Position numbers and translations under genes: made by a program. Below are positions 18,601-25,078 of a stretch of DNA of 35,559 nt, one piece after another; the first letter of the stretch is position 1; each line of letters opens with the position of its first letter. The notes beneath the pieces were generated by a model that saw nothing but the letters and a program-made list of their open reading frames with translations, ran no database searches and was not told the origin of the DNA. Source of the stretch: an uncultured Cryomorphaceae bacterium (lineage in GTDB: Bacteria; Bacteroidota; Bacteroidia; Flavobacteriales; Schleiferiaceae); NCBI GenBank assembly GCA_913043005.1, contig CAJWKU010000020.1, positions 1 to 35,559 on the forward strand. Direction: 5' to 3'.

Positions 18601-19934
18601 GGTTTTCTCCAGATGCTGCAATGTCACCTGGGATAGATATGCTCTTAGGATTGCCTGTTGATATTGCCACTCGAGCGAGTAATCCAAGTAATAATTGGCT
18701 GATAAAAAATCCAAATCAACCAAATAGGTACTTAAGCACATCAACTCAAACATTTAATGCTCGTGCTCAACTTGAACCAATTAAAGATTTTAGAATAACT
18801 CTTACTGCAACCCAAAATTATGGTTTGCAAGAGAGCAGTACATACCGATATACTGAGGGTCTTGGTGTAGACTCACTTTACAATAAAGGTTTTCATCATT
18901 TTAGTCCTCAAAATATGGAGACGTTTTCGACATCCTGGCTGTCGTGGCGAAGTGCTTTTGATACAAGCAGTGCTCCGGGTTATGGTAGTGATGCATTTGA
19001 AGATTTCATGAAAAGTAGGCTAGAATTTTCTAAACAGCTCTCCGATAGTGCGGTAAATCACATTCCAGGATATATTCAATCTTTTATTGAAGAAGTAGAT
19101 TCTTCGAGATATGGTTTTGATGGATACTCAGTCCTTCAGAGTGATGTCTTATTAAATAGCTTTTTTGCTGCCTATGGCTATCAGGATTCTAAAATGATGA
19201 ATCGAATTGACTTCAATTCGGTTATTCCTATGCCAAATTGGTCAATTAACTATACCGGTCTTATGCGTTTAAAATCTTTTCGAAAGGTTTTTACCGCTTT
19301 TGCTTTAAGTCATAAATACTCAAATAATTTAACAGTTCAAAATATTCAGACGAATATGCTCAGGGCTCAGGATATTCAAAATAATCCCAGTAACCAATTT
19401 CCTAGAAATTCAAATTTAGATATCCTCTCAGAAATGCAAATCGGTCAAGTCTCAATCTCTGAGTCCTTGTCACCATTAATTGGGATTGATGTTAGGACAA
19501 GAAAAAACACTTCATTTAAATTTGAGATTGGAAAACAACGCCAAGTTGCCCTTAGTATGGCTAATAATCAAATTACAGAAAGCAAGGCAACAGATATAAC
19601 TGTGGGTTTGGGCTATATAATTCGAGATGTTCAATTCACTATCGTTGATGAGGCCGGTCAAAGAAATAATATTAAATCAAACCTTGAATTAAAATTAGAT
19701 GTAAGAATAAGTGATAATCAGACAGTGATTCGTAGGATTCTTGAGGGGTTTAATCAGCCTACTGCTGGCCAGAGAAGGACTACGATAAAACTAACTGCAG
19801 ATTACCGTTTAAGTAGAAGGCTTGCGGCCCAATTTTATTATGATCAAACTATAAGTACGTTTAAAACTTCTATGGCATTTCCCACAAATCAATGGCAAAG
19901 TGGAATTGCTTTGAGGCTCAATCTAGGAAACTAA
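12648..19934 (+). CDS. sprA: T9SS outer-membrane translocon SprA
   Basis: SprA (Sov in Porphyromonas) forms the very large outer-membrane barrel through which type IX cargo reaches the cell surface, and it is needed for gliding in many relatives. The protein has 2428 residues, close to the length known for SprA. A signal peptide (about 1-23, ending SVGLNAQ) precedes the mature chain. Family-typical stretches include GTAELRFGLRFQHIKNP near residues 140-157, INGDATTYLDDFETSQTTID near 800 and CAEVWVNELRMTDFDNRGG near 1480. Two Lys/Asn-rich low-complexity linkers occur near residues 1630-1665 and 1920-1950. The C-terminus ends in barrel strands (SGIALRLNLGN). It starts on the ruvA stop codon and is followed after 34 bases by gcvH, which has its own promoter-like box. 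Confidence 0.97.
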   Translation: MRSYRVFCSFFFTVILSVGLNAQVVDSNQTNWSMPGINTPNNIKTIYTYDSITGFYIGQRYIGNIPMGSPIYLSKEDYSKMIFSQQEIDGWKSRWSQGSSADKREGSSIVPDMNLSNNLIEDIFGSDELEIRPQGTAELRFGLRFQHIKNPIVPERNRKTLAFDFDQKMQVNATGKLGERLDLQINYDTEATFGFENKMKLNFKGLEDDIIKSLEMGNVSMPTGSSLITGAQSLFGLKGKFQFGKTMVTGVVAEQRSQSQSLNIQGGATTQEFSIKGDSYEANRHFFLSHYFRDHYEQWLSTLPVIQSPIQITRVEVWVTNRRTTPTEVRNIIAFTDLGEGESKAWRSTNANRNGDVIFPGPTIDPLPSNRINRLDPKELLLRFPNVRDAATAGTSLITSGYDANVEYSELTNARKLQANEYTFHPQLGYMTLNTSLNQDEVLAVAYQYTANGRTYQVGEFSNDGIMAPKSLILKLVKHTLLNVKSPLWDLMMKNVYSLNAFQLSREDFRLEVMYMNDATGLPIPFLPKSTVKDKLLIQVLDMDYVNNNNDPFPDGLFDYVEGVTVLSQKGRVILPVLEPFGSSLSNKLSNQDEKDRYVFQQLYDSTLFRAQEQTQLNKFLIRGRYKSAGGSVIQLNSFNIPRGSISVTAGGSKLVENQDFTVDYSLGQVRILNESLLQSGMPIKVSFENNTMFNFQAKTFSGLAIEHEVSKDWKIGGTFLRLAERPLTQKVNSGDEPIANSIWGFQTQYQKNLPGLTRFMDKLPFISTNAPSRIQIQAEVAQLLPGSPKGIKINGDATTYLDDFETSQTTIDLRGTTTWHLASTPEGQNQLFPEASLSNDWAYNANRARMSWYIIDPSFFANNSQTPNNIRNNPGITSDHRQRLVPLAEVFPNVPLQPGMATNIAMFDLQFDPNERGPYNFDVSGFSNYSKGLNLDGSLADPKSRWAGIMRQLSINNFEEQNIEFIQFWMMDPFLDNPTAMGGDLYFHLGNLSEDILKDGRQSFENGLSSSGLPVDVDSSVWGYTSKYQPVVQAFDNDPSSRVHQDVGLDGLGDIRESRLKGNVGQTYLSSLTDAFGGNSIAYQKAFQDPSGDNFLYYRGPSQDSADADILKRYRYFNNPDGNSQTTLINGLPATYTNLPDKEDVNRDATLNKSEQYFQYHISMRPEDLVIGKNHIADIYETQTDLLPDNTRKSVRWIQFKIPVFEPSKRIGGASDFRSIRFMRMIMKGWEEATVLRFARLDLVRGEWRRYRFSLEESRELIPVDAMDETTFVMNAVNLEENGGRKPIPYVLPPGIQRQVLLGNTSLVQQNEQSLSMRVCGLRDGDARAAFKNTSVDMRMNKRLRLFAHAEAGNQFEQLNDGDLRLFIRLGNDYSQNYYEYEIPLEVTPWGSSDPGIVWPSSNEIDIAFEEFTNLKLKRDQAQISNSIVYQENKDEGEGVIRVLGVPNLGNVRTIMMGVRNPKKRNTGSSDDGMDKCAEVWVNELRMTDFDNRGGVSAIARTTTQVADLGQIALSGTYSTVGFGSLDMSPQERNKFSAATYDFQTNLELSRFLPFKTRLKLPLFINNAQDWKTPMFNPLNPDIEMSKALESLNSAQERSDLRAMVADRTVRRGFNFTNVRVERSSGNNTSSPNVSRGTPVNPNKSNNKTKNKENLKKGARAPTPFDISNWTASYSFNEVLRSDANTLRDDREDHKASLIYNFQTNPFNIQPFKKIKNKNLTLIKDLNLNLTPSKISVRGDLIRSIQTMKMRNVDNPTFQLPEMFSKNFTMDRNYNVVWDLSKGIKLDYTSRMRVRVDELPGSNSVDSVKSFLLDNIRAGGRPVEYHHTVNTSWNIPINKLPLMDFAQLQLRYTADYDWKANSLLASRQSIDSLDYGNIIENSGKWNGTANLNFATFYKNFSWYKKLKQGNNSKSRGARTAMEQRLIGNSPKNTKNKENQKTGLGKKILIAVVDIVTMIKSVNLSATLNTGLYLPGFTPLPVFSGFSPDAAMSPGIDMLLGLPVDIATRASNPSNNWLIKNPNQPNRYLSTSTQTFNARAQLEPIKDFRITLTATQNYGLQESSTYRYTEGLGVDSLYNKGFHHFSPQNMETFSTSWLSWRSAFDTSSAPGYGSDAFEDFMKSRLEFSKQLSDSAVNHIPGYIQSFIEEVDSSRYGFDGYSVLQSDVLLNSFFAAYGYQDSKMMNRIDFNSVIPMPNWSINYTGLMRLKSFRKVFTAFALSHKYSNNLTVQNIQTNMLRAQDIQNNPSNQFPRNSNLDILSEMQIGQVSISESLSPLIGIDVRTRKNTSFKFEIGKQRQVALSMANNQITESKATDITVGLGYIIRDVQFTIVDEAGQRNNIKSNLELKLDVRISDNQTVIRRILEGFNQPTAGQRRTTIKLTADYRLSRRLAAQFYYDQTISTFKTSMAFPTNQWQSGIALRLNLGN

Positions 19935-19943
19935 TACTGTTAG

Positions 19944-19951
19944 TATATTTG
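19944..19951 (+). promoter_or_regulatory. Probable gcvH promoter -7 element
   Basis: TATATTTG is an exact TAnnTTTG match, followed by CACC, 17 bases before the gcvH ATG. A transcript would have a leader of roughly 10 bases. No well-placed -33 TTG is visible upstream. Confidence 0.6.
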
Positions 19952-19968
19952 CACCTTAAATTTTCAAA

Positions 19969-20349
19969 ATGAATGTTCCTACTGATCTAAAATACACGAA
20001 AGACCATGAATGGGTGCGCCTAGAGGGTGAAACAGCATTGGTGGGTATAACTGATTTTGCGCAAAGTGAACTTGGTGATATTGTCTTTGTTGATATCTCA
20101 ACAGAGGGAGAAAAATTAAATAAAGAGGAAGTATTTGGATCTGTTGAAGCTGTTAAGACTGTCAGTGACCTCTATGTTCCAATGGAATGCCAGATTTTAG
20201 AGGTAAATGAGCTTTTAGACGCCAATCCAGAACTAGTAAATGACGATCCATATGGTAAAGGTTGGATGGTTAAAATAAAATTATCCGATGTGGGTATGAT
20301 TGATAACTTAATGAGTTCTGATCAATATGCTGATCTTTTGGGGAATTGA
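19969..20349 (+). CDS. gcvH: Glycine cleavage system H protein
   Basis: GcvH is the lipoyl carrier of the glycine cleavage system. It shuttles the aminomethyl group between the P, T and L proteins in the cytoplasm. It has 126 residues, the family's usual length. The lipoylation site is Lys63 in the motif GSVEAVKTVSDLY, and the N-terminal YTKDHEWVRLEGE and C-terminal DPYGKGWMVKIKL are characteristic. The P and T genes are not nearby, so the system is dispersed. It is flanked by sprA and the VanZ-like gene, an arrangement also seen in other Flavobacteriia. The VanZ-like ATG begins 5 bases after its stop codon. Confidence 0.96.
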   Translation: MNVPTDLKYTKDHEWVRLEGETALVGITDFAQSELGDIVFVDISTEGEKLNKEEVFGSVEAVKTVSDLYVPMECQILEVNELLDANPELVNDDPYGKGWMVKIKLSDVGMIDNLMSSDQYADLLGN

Positions 20350-20354
20350 TTTTG

Positions 20355-20717
20355 ATGAGGATTGAGCGTAGATTATGGTTAATATTAGGTTCATTGTGGT
20401 CTTTCATAATTATTTTTTTGAGCCTCATTTCTCCTTCAAGTTTGCCTGAAATATTATATAGCATAAAAGATTTTGTCTTACATTTTGTGGCTTATTTGAT
20501 TGCCTCATTTTTATTTTCAATGGGATCAAAATCTATTTATGGGCCATGGAAGCCAGCTTTACTTTGTTTATTCATTGGTTGCGGTATAGAATTTATTCAA
20601 CCATTGATGTCAAATGGCCGATCTTTTTCCTACCACGATATAATAGCTAATACTCTTGGTTTAATTTTTGGTATCATCCTTGCTCGACTTTTAGGGAAGC
20701 GTATCTTTACAACATAA
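20355..20717 (+). CDS. VanZ-like membrane protein
   Basis: This 120-residue integral membrane protein of the VanZ-like family has four predicted helices. The ATG at 20355 is preferred over a TTG at 20346, because the latter overlaps the gcvH stop and adds only three residues. Family motifs are visible: KDFVLHFVAYLIASF in helix 2 and GCGIEFIQPLMSNGRSFSYHD followed by IIANTLG in the third and fourth segments. VanZ itself gives low-level teicoplanin resistance. The function of most homologues is unknown, and nothing here suggests a glycopeptide resistance operon. It sits between gcvH and the TonB-family gene and is probably co-transcribed with them. Confidence 0.87.
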   Translation: MRIERRLWLILGSLWSFIIIFLSLISPSSLPEILYSIKDFVLHFVAYLIASFLFSMGSKSIYGPWKPALLCLFIGCGIEFIQPLMSNGRSFSYHDIIANTLGLIFGIILARLLGKRIFTT

Positions 20718-20729
20718 AATTTAACCGAA

Positions 20730-21428
20730 ATGAAGAATCGGAAGACATTTAAAGCAGATTTAGAAAATAAAACAGGCCTTTTTTTGCAGATAGGTTTGGT
20801 TTTGGCTTTGGCAATCGTCTGGGGTGCTTTTGAGTGGAAAACATATGCAGATGGTCCAGGCAGCTTGGGTAATCTTGATGCTTTCATTGACGATGAAGAA
20901 GTAGTGATTACTCAGAGGAATACACCACCACCACCACCACCACCGCCAGCTCCTCCCGAAGTCATTACAATTGTTGATGATAAATTAGATATTGATGAGC
21001 TGGAAATGGAGTCGACTGAAATCGATAATAGTGACGAGATTGAGCTTATTGATGAAGTATTAGATGACGACATTTTTAATTTTGTCAATGTTGAAAGTAA
21101 ACCCATATATCCTGGATGCGAGGATTACGCAACGGAAGACGAAAGATTTAATTGCTTTAATATCAAAATTCGGCAGTTTGTTGGCAGGAAATTTGAATTT
21201 CCTGAGATGGCAAAGCAAATGGGTATCCAAGGTAAGATCTGGGTATCTTTTATTATTGAAAAAGATGGCAAAGTTTCAGATATAACAATTGAACGTTCAG
21301 TTGATAAATTGTTAGATGATGAATCTTTGAGAGTTGTTAGACAACTTCCGAAAATGTTGCCTGCAAAGGTTGGAGGTAGGCCTGTTAGGATGAGATACAG
21401 CCTTCCAATCAATGCAAAACTTCAATAG
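20730..21428 (+). CDS. TonB-family energy transducer
   Basis: TonB proteins transmit energy from the inner-membrane proton-driven motor to outer-membrane receptors. This one has 232 residues: a short cytoplasmic N-terminus, one membrane anchor (about 16-34, LFLQIGLVLALAIVWGAFEW), eight consecutive prolines at 66-73 followed by Ala-Pro-Pro, an unusually acidic linker (about 82-118), and a C-terminal TonB domain (about 145-232) with FPEMAKQMGIQGKIWVSFII and the typical YSLPINAKL end. ExbB and ExbD are not in the window. The gene is the last of the sprA-gcvH-vanZ-tonB run and ends at a hairpin terminator. Because it lies beside sprA, it may serve envelope functions beyond nutrient uptake, but that is inference. 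Confidence 0.93.
   Translation: MKNRKTFKADLENKTGLFLQIGLVLALAIVWGAFEWKTYADGPGSLGNLDAFIDDEEVVITQRNTPPPPPPPPAPPEVITIVDDKLDIDELEMESTEIDNSDEIELIDEVLDDDIFNFVNVESKPIYPGCEDYATEDERFNCFNIKIRQFVGRKFEFPEMAKQMGIQGKIWVSFIIEKDGKVSDITIERSVDKLLDDESLRVVRQLPKMLPAKVGGRPVRMRYSLPINAKLQ
20925..20948 (+). repeat. CCA microsatellite in the TonB proline stretch
   Basis: Six CCA codons followed by CCG and CCA encode eight prolines. The run is in frame, so slippage would lengthen or shorten the periplasmic spacer by whole residues without a frameshift. Confidence 0.9.
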
Positions 21429-21443
21429 TAAGTTCTGGGTATA

Positions 21444-21473
21444 AAAAAAGCTCCAAAATACCGGAGCTTTTTT
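21444..21473 (+). terminator. Intrinsic terminator between tonB-family gene and cysQ
   Basis: AAAAAAGCTCC (21444-21454) and GGAGCTTTTTT (21463-21473) form an 11-base stem with an 8-base loop ending in a T-run. The A-run on the other side makes it able to work in both directions. It starts 16 bases after the TonB-family stop. Confidence 0.9.
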
Positions 21474-21512
21474 AGTCAAGACCACCTTAAAATTAGATAC
21501 CTGAGCTAGACC

Positions 21513-22355
21513 ATGAAACCTTTTATAAACTCCCACATAACTCCAAATGATATTTTGAATGCAGTTTATCTTGCAGCAGATGCAATTATGGAAGTTTACG
21601 GCCAGGCGGAAATTAAATCAGAAAAGAAAGATGATAATAGTCCCGTTACGATAGCAGATATTAGAGCGCATAATATTATCGAAGAAACACTCATCAAGTC
21701 TGGCTGGCCAATTTTATCGGAAGAAGGTGAGCATGCGAGTTATGAGGTACGAGAAAATTGGGATTATTTCTGGGTAGTTGATCCTTTGGATGGAACAAAA
21801 GAGTTTATTAAGGGGAATGGTGAGTTTACTATTAATATTGCTCTTGTCAAACGTGATGCCCCGATATGGGGTATAGTTCATAGTCCAGTTTTAGATTGGA
21901 CATATATCGGAGGACCAAAAGTTGGATCTTTAAAAAGTACAGGTAGGTTAAATTATGCTCAAATAAACGAAAAAGGCCAATCTCTTCCTGGGAAATTGCC
22001 CAAAAAATTAACTATTGTTGCAAGTCGTTCTCATGGTAGTCCTTTAACCGAGTCTCTTTTAAACAAGTGGAAAAAAAAACACGGTGAAATAGACCGTATT
22101 TCTATGGGAAGTTCACTCAAGATTTGTTTAGTTGCTGAGGGTAGTGCTCACGCATATCCTAGAGCTGCACTCACTATGGAATGGGACACGGCAGCTGGTC
22201 ATGCAATAGCTCTTGGGGCTAAATGCCATATGTTCCGAATGGAGGAATTAAATAAGGAGTTGAAATGGAGTCATCCAATGGTTTACAATAAGCAAAATCT
22301 ATTAAATCCTTTTTTTATCGTTTGTGGTGTAGAATACCTTTGTGGGGATGCGTGA
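21513..22355 (+). CDS. cysQ: 3'(2'),5'-bisphosphate nucleotidase CysQ
   Basis: CysQ hydrolyses 3'-phosphoadenosine 5'-phosphate to AMP and phosphate, removing an inhibitory by-product of sulfate assimilation. It belongs to the lithium-sensitive inositol monophosphatase-like family. The 280 residues carry all metal-binding motifs: LSEEGE (Glu70, Glu71), DPLDGTKEF with Asp90 and Asp93, and EWDTAAGHAI with Asp225. The start at 21513 follows the terminator by 39 bases. No sulfate-assimilation gene is nearby. Its 3' end overlaps the cyoE start by 8 bases, so it probably heads the haem/oxidase assembly operon. That pairing looks accidental in function. Confidence 0.93.
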   Translation: MKPFINSHITPNDILNAVYLAADAIMEVYGQAEIKSEKKDDNSPVTIADIRAHNIIEETLIKSGWPILSEEGEHASYEVRENWDYFWVVDPLDGTKEFIKGNGEFTINIALVKRDAPIWGIVHSPVLDWTYIGGPKVGSLKSTGRLNYAQINEKGQSLPGKLPKKLTIVASRSHGSPLTESLLNKWKKKHGEIDRISMGSSLKICLVAEGSAHAYPRAALTMEWDTAAGHAIALGAKCHMFRMEELNKELKWSHPMVYNKQNLLNPFFIVCGVEYLCGDA

Positions 22356-23202
22356 TATAGGTCTCCTTTTAAAATTTAGACTTGCTTTTACGGTTGTTTT
22401 TTCAGCAGCAGCGGGATACTTGTTGGGAGCATCTAACTTTTTGTGGAGTGAATTTATATTACTAATTCTAGGTGGCTTCGCGATTGTTGGATCGAGTAAT
22501 GCATTTAATCAAATATGGGAGATAGATACTGATGCTTTAATGGATCGTACAATGTCAAGACCTTTGCCAGCAGGTCGAATGACTAAATCTGAAGCTTATT
22601 TGTGGGCAATAGTTTTGGGAGTTTTAGGCACTATCGCTCTTGGTTTCCTAAATGTAATCACTGCTGTATTTGGTCTGGTTTCAATGTTATTATATGTTTT
22701 GGTCTACACTCCAATGAAAGCAAAGTCGCCATTAGCGGTTTTAGTTGGTGCTTTTCCAGGTGCTATTCCTTTTCTCTTAGGATGGGTTGCTGTAACTGGA
22801 GATTTTGGTATTGAGTCGGGTACGCTTTTTGCAATACAGTTCTTATGGCAATTTCCGCACTTTTGGGCAATTGCATGGGTTGGATATGATGATTATGCAA
22901 AGGCAGGTTATTTTTTATTGCCAAGCAGAAAGAAGAATAGTACGGTAACATATATGAGCATTGTTTATACACTTTGGATGATTTTTGTTTCAATACTTCC
23001 TGCTTTTGGTTTGACAGGTTCGCTAATGTTATCTCATGCTGCTGCTATAATAGTTTTCATTCTTGGAATTCTTGTTTTAAGATTTGCCATAATTCATCAT
23101 CGGTCTCCTTCTAACTCGGCAGCCCGTTCTTTAATGCTTGGAACTATAGCATATCTTCCATTGCTTCAAATCACCTATGTTATTGATCATTATTTAAACT
23201 AA
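22348..23202 (+). CDS. cyoE: Protohaem IX farnesyltransferase (haem O synthase)
   Basis: This inner-membrane UbiA-family prenyltransferase adds the farnesyl group to protohaem to make haem O, the precursor of haem A. It has 284 residues from the ATG at 22348; a GTG at 22342 would add two. About nine hydrophobic helices are visible. The prenyl-diphosphate site is seen in NAFNQIWEIDTDALMDRTMSRP (residues 51-72; the key residues are Asn54, Asp60, Asp62 and Arg67), and a second loop carries DDYAKAGYFLLP. It starts inside the end of cysQ and is followed after 2 bases by a subunit III-type gene. Haem A synthase (ctaA), which often lies next to it, is not in this window. Confidence 0.95.
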   Translation: MRDIGLLLKFRLAFTVVFSAAAGYLLGASNFLWSEFILLILGGFAIVGSSNAFNQIWEIDTDALMDRTMSRPLPAGRMTKSEAYLWAIVLGVLGTIALGFLNVITAVFGLVSMLLYVLVYTPMKAKSPLAVLVGAFPGAIPFLLGWVAVTGDFGIESGTLFAIQFLWQFPHFWAIAWVGYDDYAKAGYFLLPSRKKNSTVTYMSIVYTLWMIFVSILPAFGLTGSLMLSHAAAIIVFILGILVLRFAIIHHRSPSNSAARSLMLGTIAYLPLLQITYVIDHYLN

Positions 23203-23204
23203 CT

Positions 23205-23789
23205 ATGAATAAGAATCGAAAGGAAATCCGTGAAAAAACATCAAAGCCCCTTTTATGGATTGGAATGGCAAGTATTGGAATGGCATTTGCCGGGCTAACT
23301 TCTGGTTATGTGGTCTCAAAATCATCCCTAGTTTCAAGGGGTGCTTGGCAAACTATTGCATTGCCAAATGAATTTCTTCTGAGTACAATATTCATAATTT
23401 TATCAAGTCTATTATTGGTTTATGCGTCTAAAAAAATAAGAATTGGCCATTATAAGTATTCAACTTTATTGGTGGGATTGGCTCTTTTATTTGGTATGCT
23501 CTTTTTATTATGCCAAGTCTTAGGATGGAATAATTTAATTGAGAACCAAGGTGTGTTTTTCACTGGTAAAGAAAGTCGGCCTGCGGGAAGCTGGCTTTAT
23601 GTTATTACATGGTTTCATTGGATGCACGCTTTAGCTGGCGTTATTGTTCTTTTAGTGGCATTTATACGCAGTATTAGAGGATATTTCACAAAAGAAAATA
23701 TGCTTCAATTTAGCCTGTCTTCTCAGTTTTGGCATTTTCTTGGGTTTTTATGGGTTTACTTGCTTCTGTTTTTGACCTTTCTTCGCTAA
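23205..23789 (+). CDS. Short haem-copper oxidase subunit III-type protein
   Basis: This 194-residue membrane protein of the cytochrome c oxidase subunit III family has five predicted helices (about 17-37, 55-75, 84-106, 128-150, 166-190). Diagnostic stretches are ITWFHWMHALAGVIVLL and the C-terminal QFWHFLGFLWVYLLLF, corresponding to the H-x-x-H-x-x-G and W-H-F-x-D-x-x-W regions of subunit III, but with Leu-Gly in place of the usual Asp. It is therefore a shortened paralogue of the longer subunit III encoded next. This pair is usual in Flavobacteriia oxidase clusters. Whether the short form is a structural subunit or an assembly factor is not known to me. Confidence 0.85.
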   Translation: MNKNRKEIREKTSKPLLWIGMASIGMAFAGLTSGYVVSKSSLVSRGAWQTIALPNEFLLSTIFIILSSLLLVYASKKIRIGHYKYSTLLVGLALLFGMLFLLCQVLGWNNLIENQGVFFTGKESRPAGSWLYVITWFHWMHALAGVIVLLVAFIRSIRGYFTKENMLQFSLSSQFWHFLGFLWVYLLLFLTFLR

Positions 23790-23821
23790 TTTCGCTTCAC
23801 TTTAATTGACCAAATCATTTT

Positions 23822-23829
23822 TAGTTTTG
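23822..23829 (+). promoter_or_regulatory. Possible internal -7 element before subunit III
   Basis: TAGTTTTG matches TAnnTTTG and lies in the 44-base gap before the ATG at 23834. It ends 4 bases before the start codon, so the mRNA would be leaderless, and no correctly spaced -33 box is seen. A chance match is possible. Confidence 0.3.
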
Positions 23830-23833
23830 AATT

Positions 23834-24742
23834 ATGAGTAAAAATAAGATTGCTAGTGCTTGGAGTGGAGGTAACGAGCCTATGAATTCAGAGTATGGAA
23901 AAATGATGATGTGGTTTTTTTTAATCTCGGATGCTCTTACATTTTCGGGTTTTCTAACGGCATATGCATTTGTGAGATTTCGATTTGAAACTCAGTGGCC
24001 AGTTGCTGAAGATGTTTTTACTCATTTTCCAGGACTCAAAGGTGACCAGCCACTTCTCTATGTGGCATTCATGACATTTGTTTTAATAATGTCTTCTGTG
24101 ACTATGGTATTGGCAGTAAATGCAGGACATCAATTAAAAAGAAATGTTACCGCGTGGTGGATGGTTGCCACGATAATCGGTGGTGGTATTTTTGTTAGCA
24201 GTCAAGCGTGGGAATGGTATCATTTTATAATAGGGGATAAAGGCGCAATTGAGCTTTCAACGAGCGAAGTAATGAAAGTCGCGAATAGAGACGGTAATGT
24301 ACTTTCTTTATCTCAAATTGTGCAAGGAATGGATAAAGGACATTCTGCAAACCATGAACTGCTATTTTCTGATGAGGAGGTTTTTGAATCTATTAGAGCG
24401 AATAATAATTTAGTTTTACAAAGTCCCGGTAAGGATCATACCCCCTTTAATAGAGAGGCAACAATAAAAGCTCTCGACGGAGCACACGTCATCCAAGGGG
24501 CAAACATGTATCATAATGAATATGGAAAGCAGCAGTTTGCAAATTTCTTTTTTTTCATAACAGGATTTCATGGTTTTCACGTTTTTTCTGGTGTTGTTTT
24601 AAATATTATGGTTTTCTACAATGTGATGCTTGGAACCTATGATCGAAGAAAAACATACGGTATGGTTGAAAAAGTCGGACTTTATTGGCACTTTGTGGAC
24701 CTTGTTTGGGTATTCGTTTTCACCTTTTTTTATCTAGTTTAA
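23834..24742 (+). CDS. Cytochrome c oxidase subunit III
   Basis: This is subunit III of the oxidase whose subunits I and II are encoded at the start of the window. It has 302 residues. Typical stretches are WFFLISDALTFSGFLTAYAF (helix 1), SSQAWEWYHFI, FFFFITGFHGFHVFSGVV and the C-terminal YWHFVDLVWVFVFTFFYLV with the conserved W-H-F-V-D-x-x-W. An insertion of about 90 residues (134-222), polar and without membrane segments, separates the third and fourth helix groups and should face the periplasm. It is followed after 15 bases by the subunit IV gene. The separation from coxBA by about 20 kb means the two halves must be regulated separately or in parallel. Confidence 0.94.
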   Translation: MSKNKIASAWSGGNEPMNSEYGKMMMWFFLISDALTFSGFLTAYAFVRFRFETQWPVAEDVFTHFPGLKGDQPLLYVAFMTFVLIMSSVTMVLAVNAGHQLKRNVTAWWMVATIIGGGIFVSSQAWEWYHFIIGDKGAIELSTSEVMKVANRDGNVLSLSQIVQGMDKGHSANHELLFSDEEVFESIRANNNLVLQSPGKDHTPFNREATIKALDGAHVIQGANMYHNEYGKQQFANFFFFITGFHGFHVFSGVVLNIMVFYNVMLGTYDRRKTYGMVEKVGLYWHFVDLVWVFVFTFFYLV

Positions 24743-24757
24743 ATAATTCTATTGATT

Positions 24758-25078
24758 ATGTCGGATCACGAATCACCCCAAGGAACAGCATGGATTTGGA
24801 AAATATTTTGGCTTTTACTAGTTATCACTACAGTTGAAGTTGTTTTGGGTATTATTAAGCCAGAAATCCTCTTGACCTCCTTAGCAGGAACTTCTATTTT
24901 AAATTTGATATTCATCGGCCTTACACTTGTAAAAGCAGCATATATCGTTCAGTATTTTATGCATTTAAAGTATGAAGTGACCTCATTAAAATATGCCATA
25001 TACCTTCCTGTATTGATCTTAATTCCCTACTTGACATTTATTTTAATTTTTGAAGGTCAGGCTATTTTTGAATTTTGA
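24758..25078 (+). CDS. Cytochrome c oxidase subunit IV
   Basis: This small accessory subunit of the bacterial oxidase has 106 residues and three membrane helices (about 14-33, 43-66, 78-99). The middle part, with LVKAAYIVQYFMHLKYE, is the signature of the prokaryotic subunit IV (COX4-pro) family. The ATG at 24758 is preferred to a TTG at 24752, because MSDHESPQGTAWIWKIFW fits the family. Its TGA stop shares one base with the next ATG (TGATG), which indicates coupled translation with the sco gene. Confidence 0.9.
   Translation: MSDHESPQGTAWIWKIFWLLLVITTVEVVLGIIKPEILLTSLAGTSILNLIFIGLTLVKAAYIVQYFMHLKYEVTSLKYAIYLPVLILIPYLTFILIFEGQAIFEF

Noticed and set aside
19934-19946. Palindrome ATACT-GTT-AGTAT before gcvH as an operator
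   Set aside because: Only 5 bases per arm, overlapping the sprA stop and the -7 box. It is expected by chance in AT-rich DNA.
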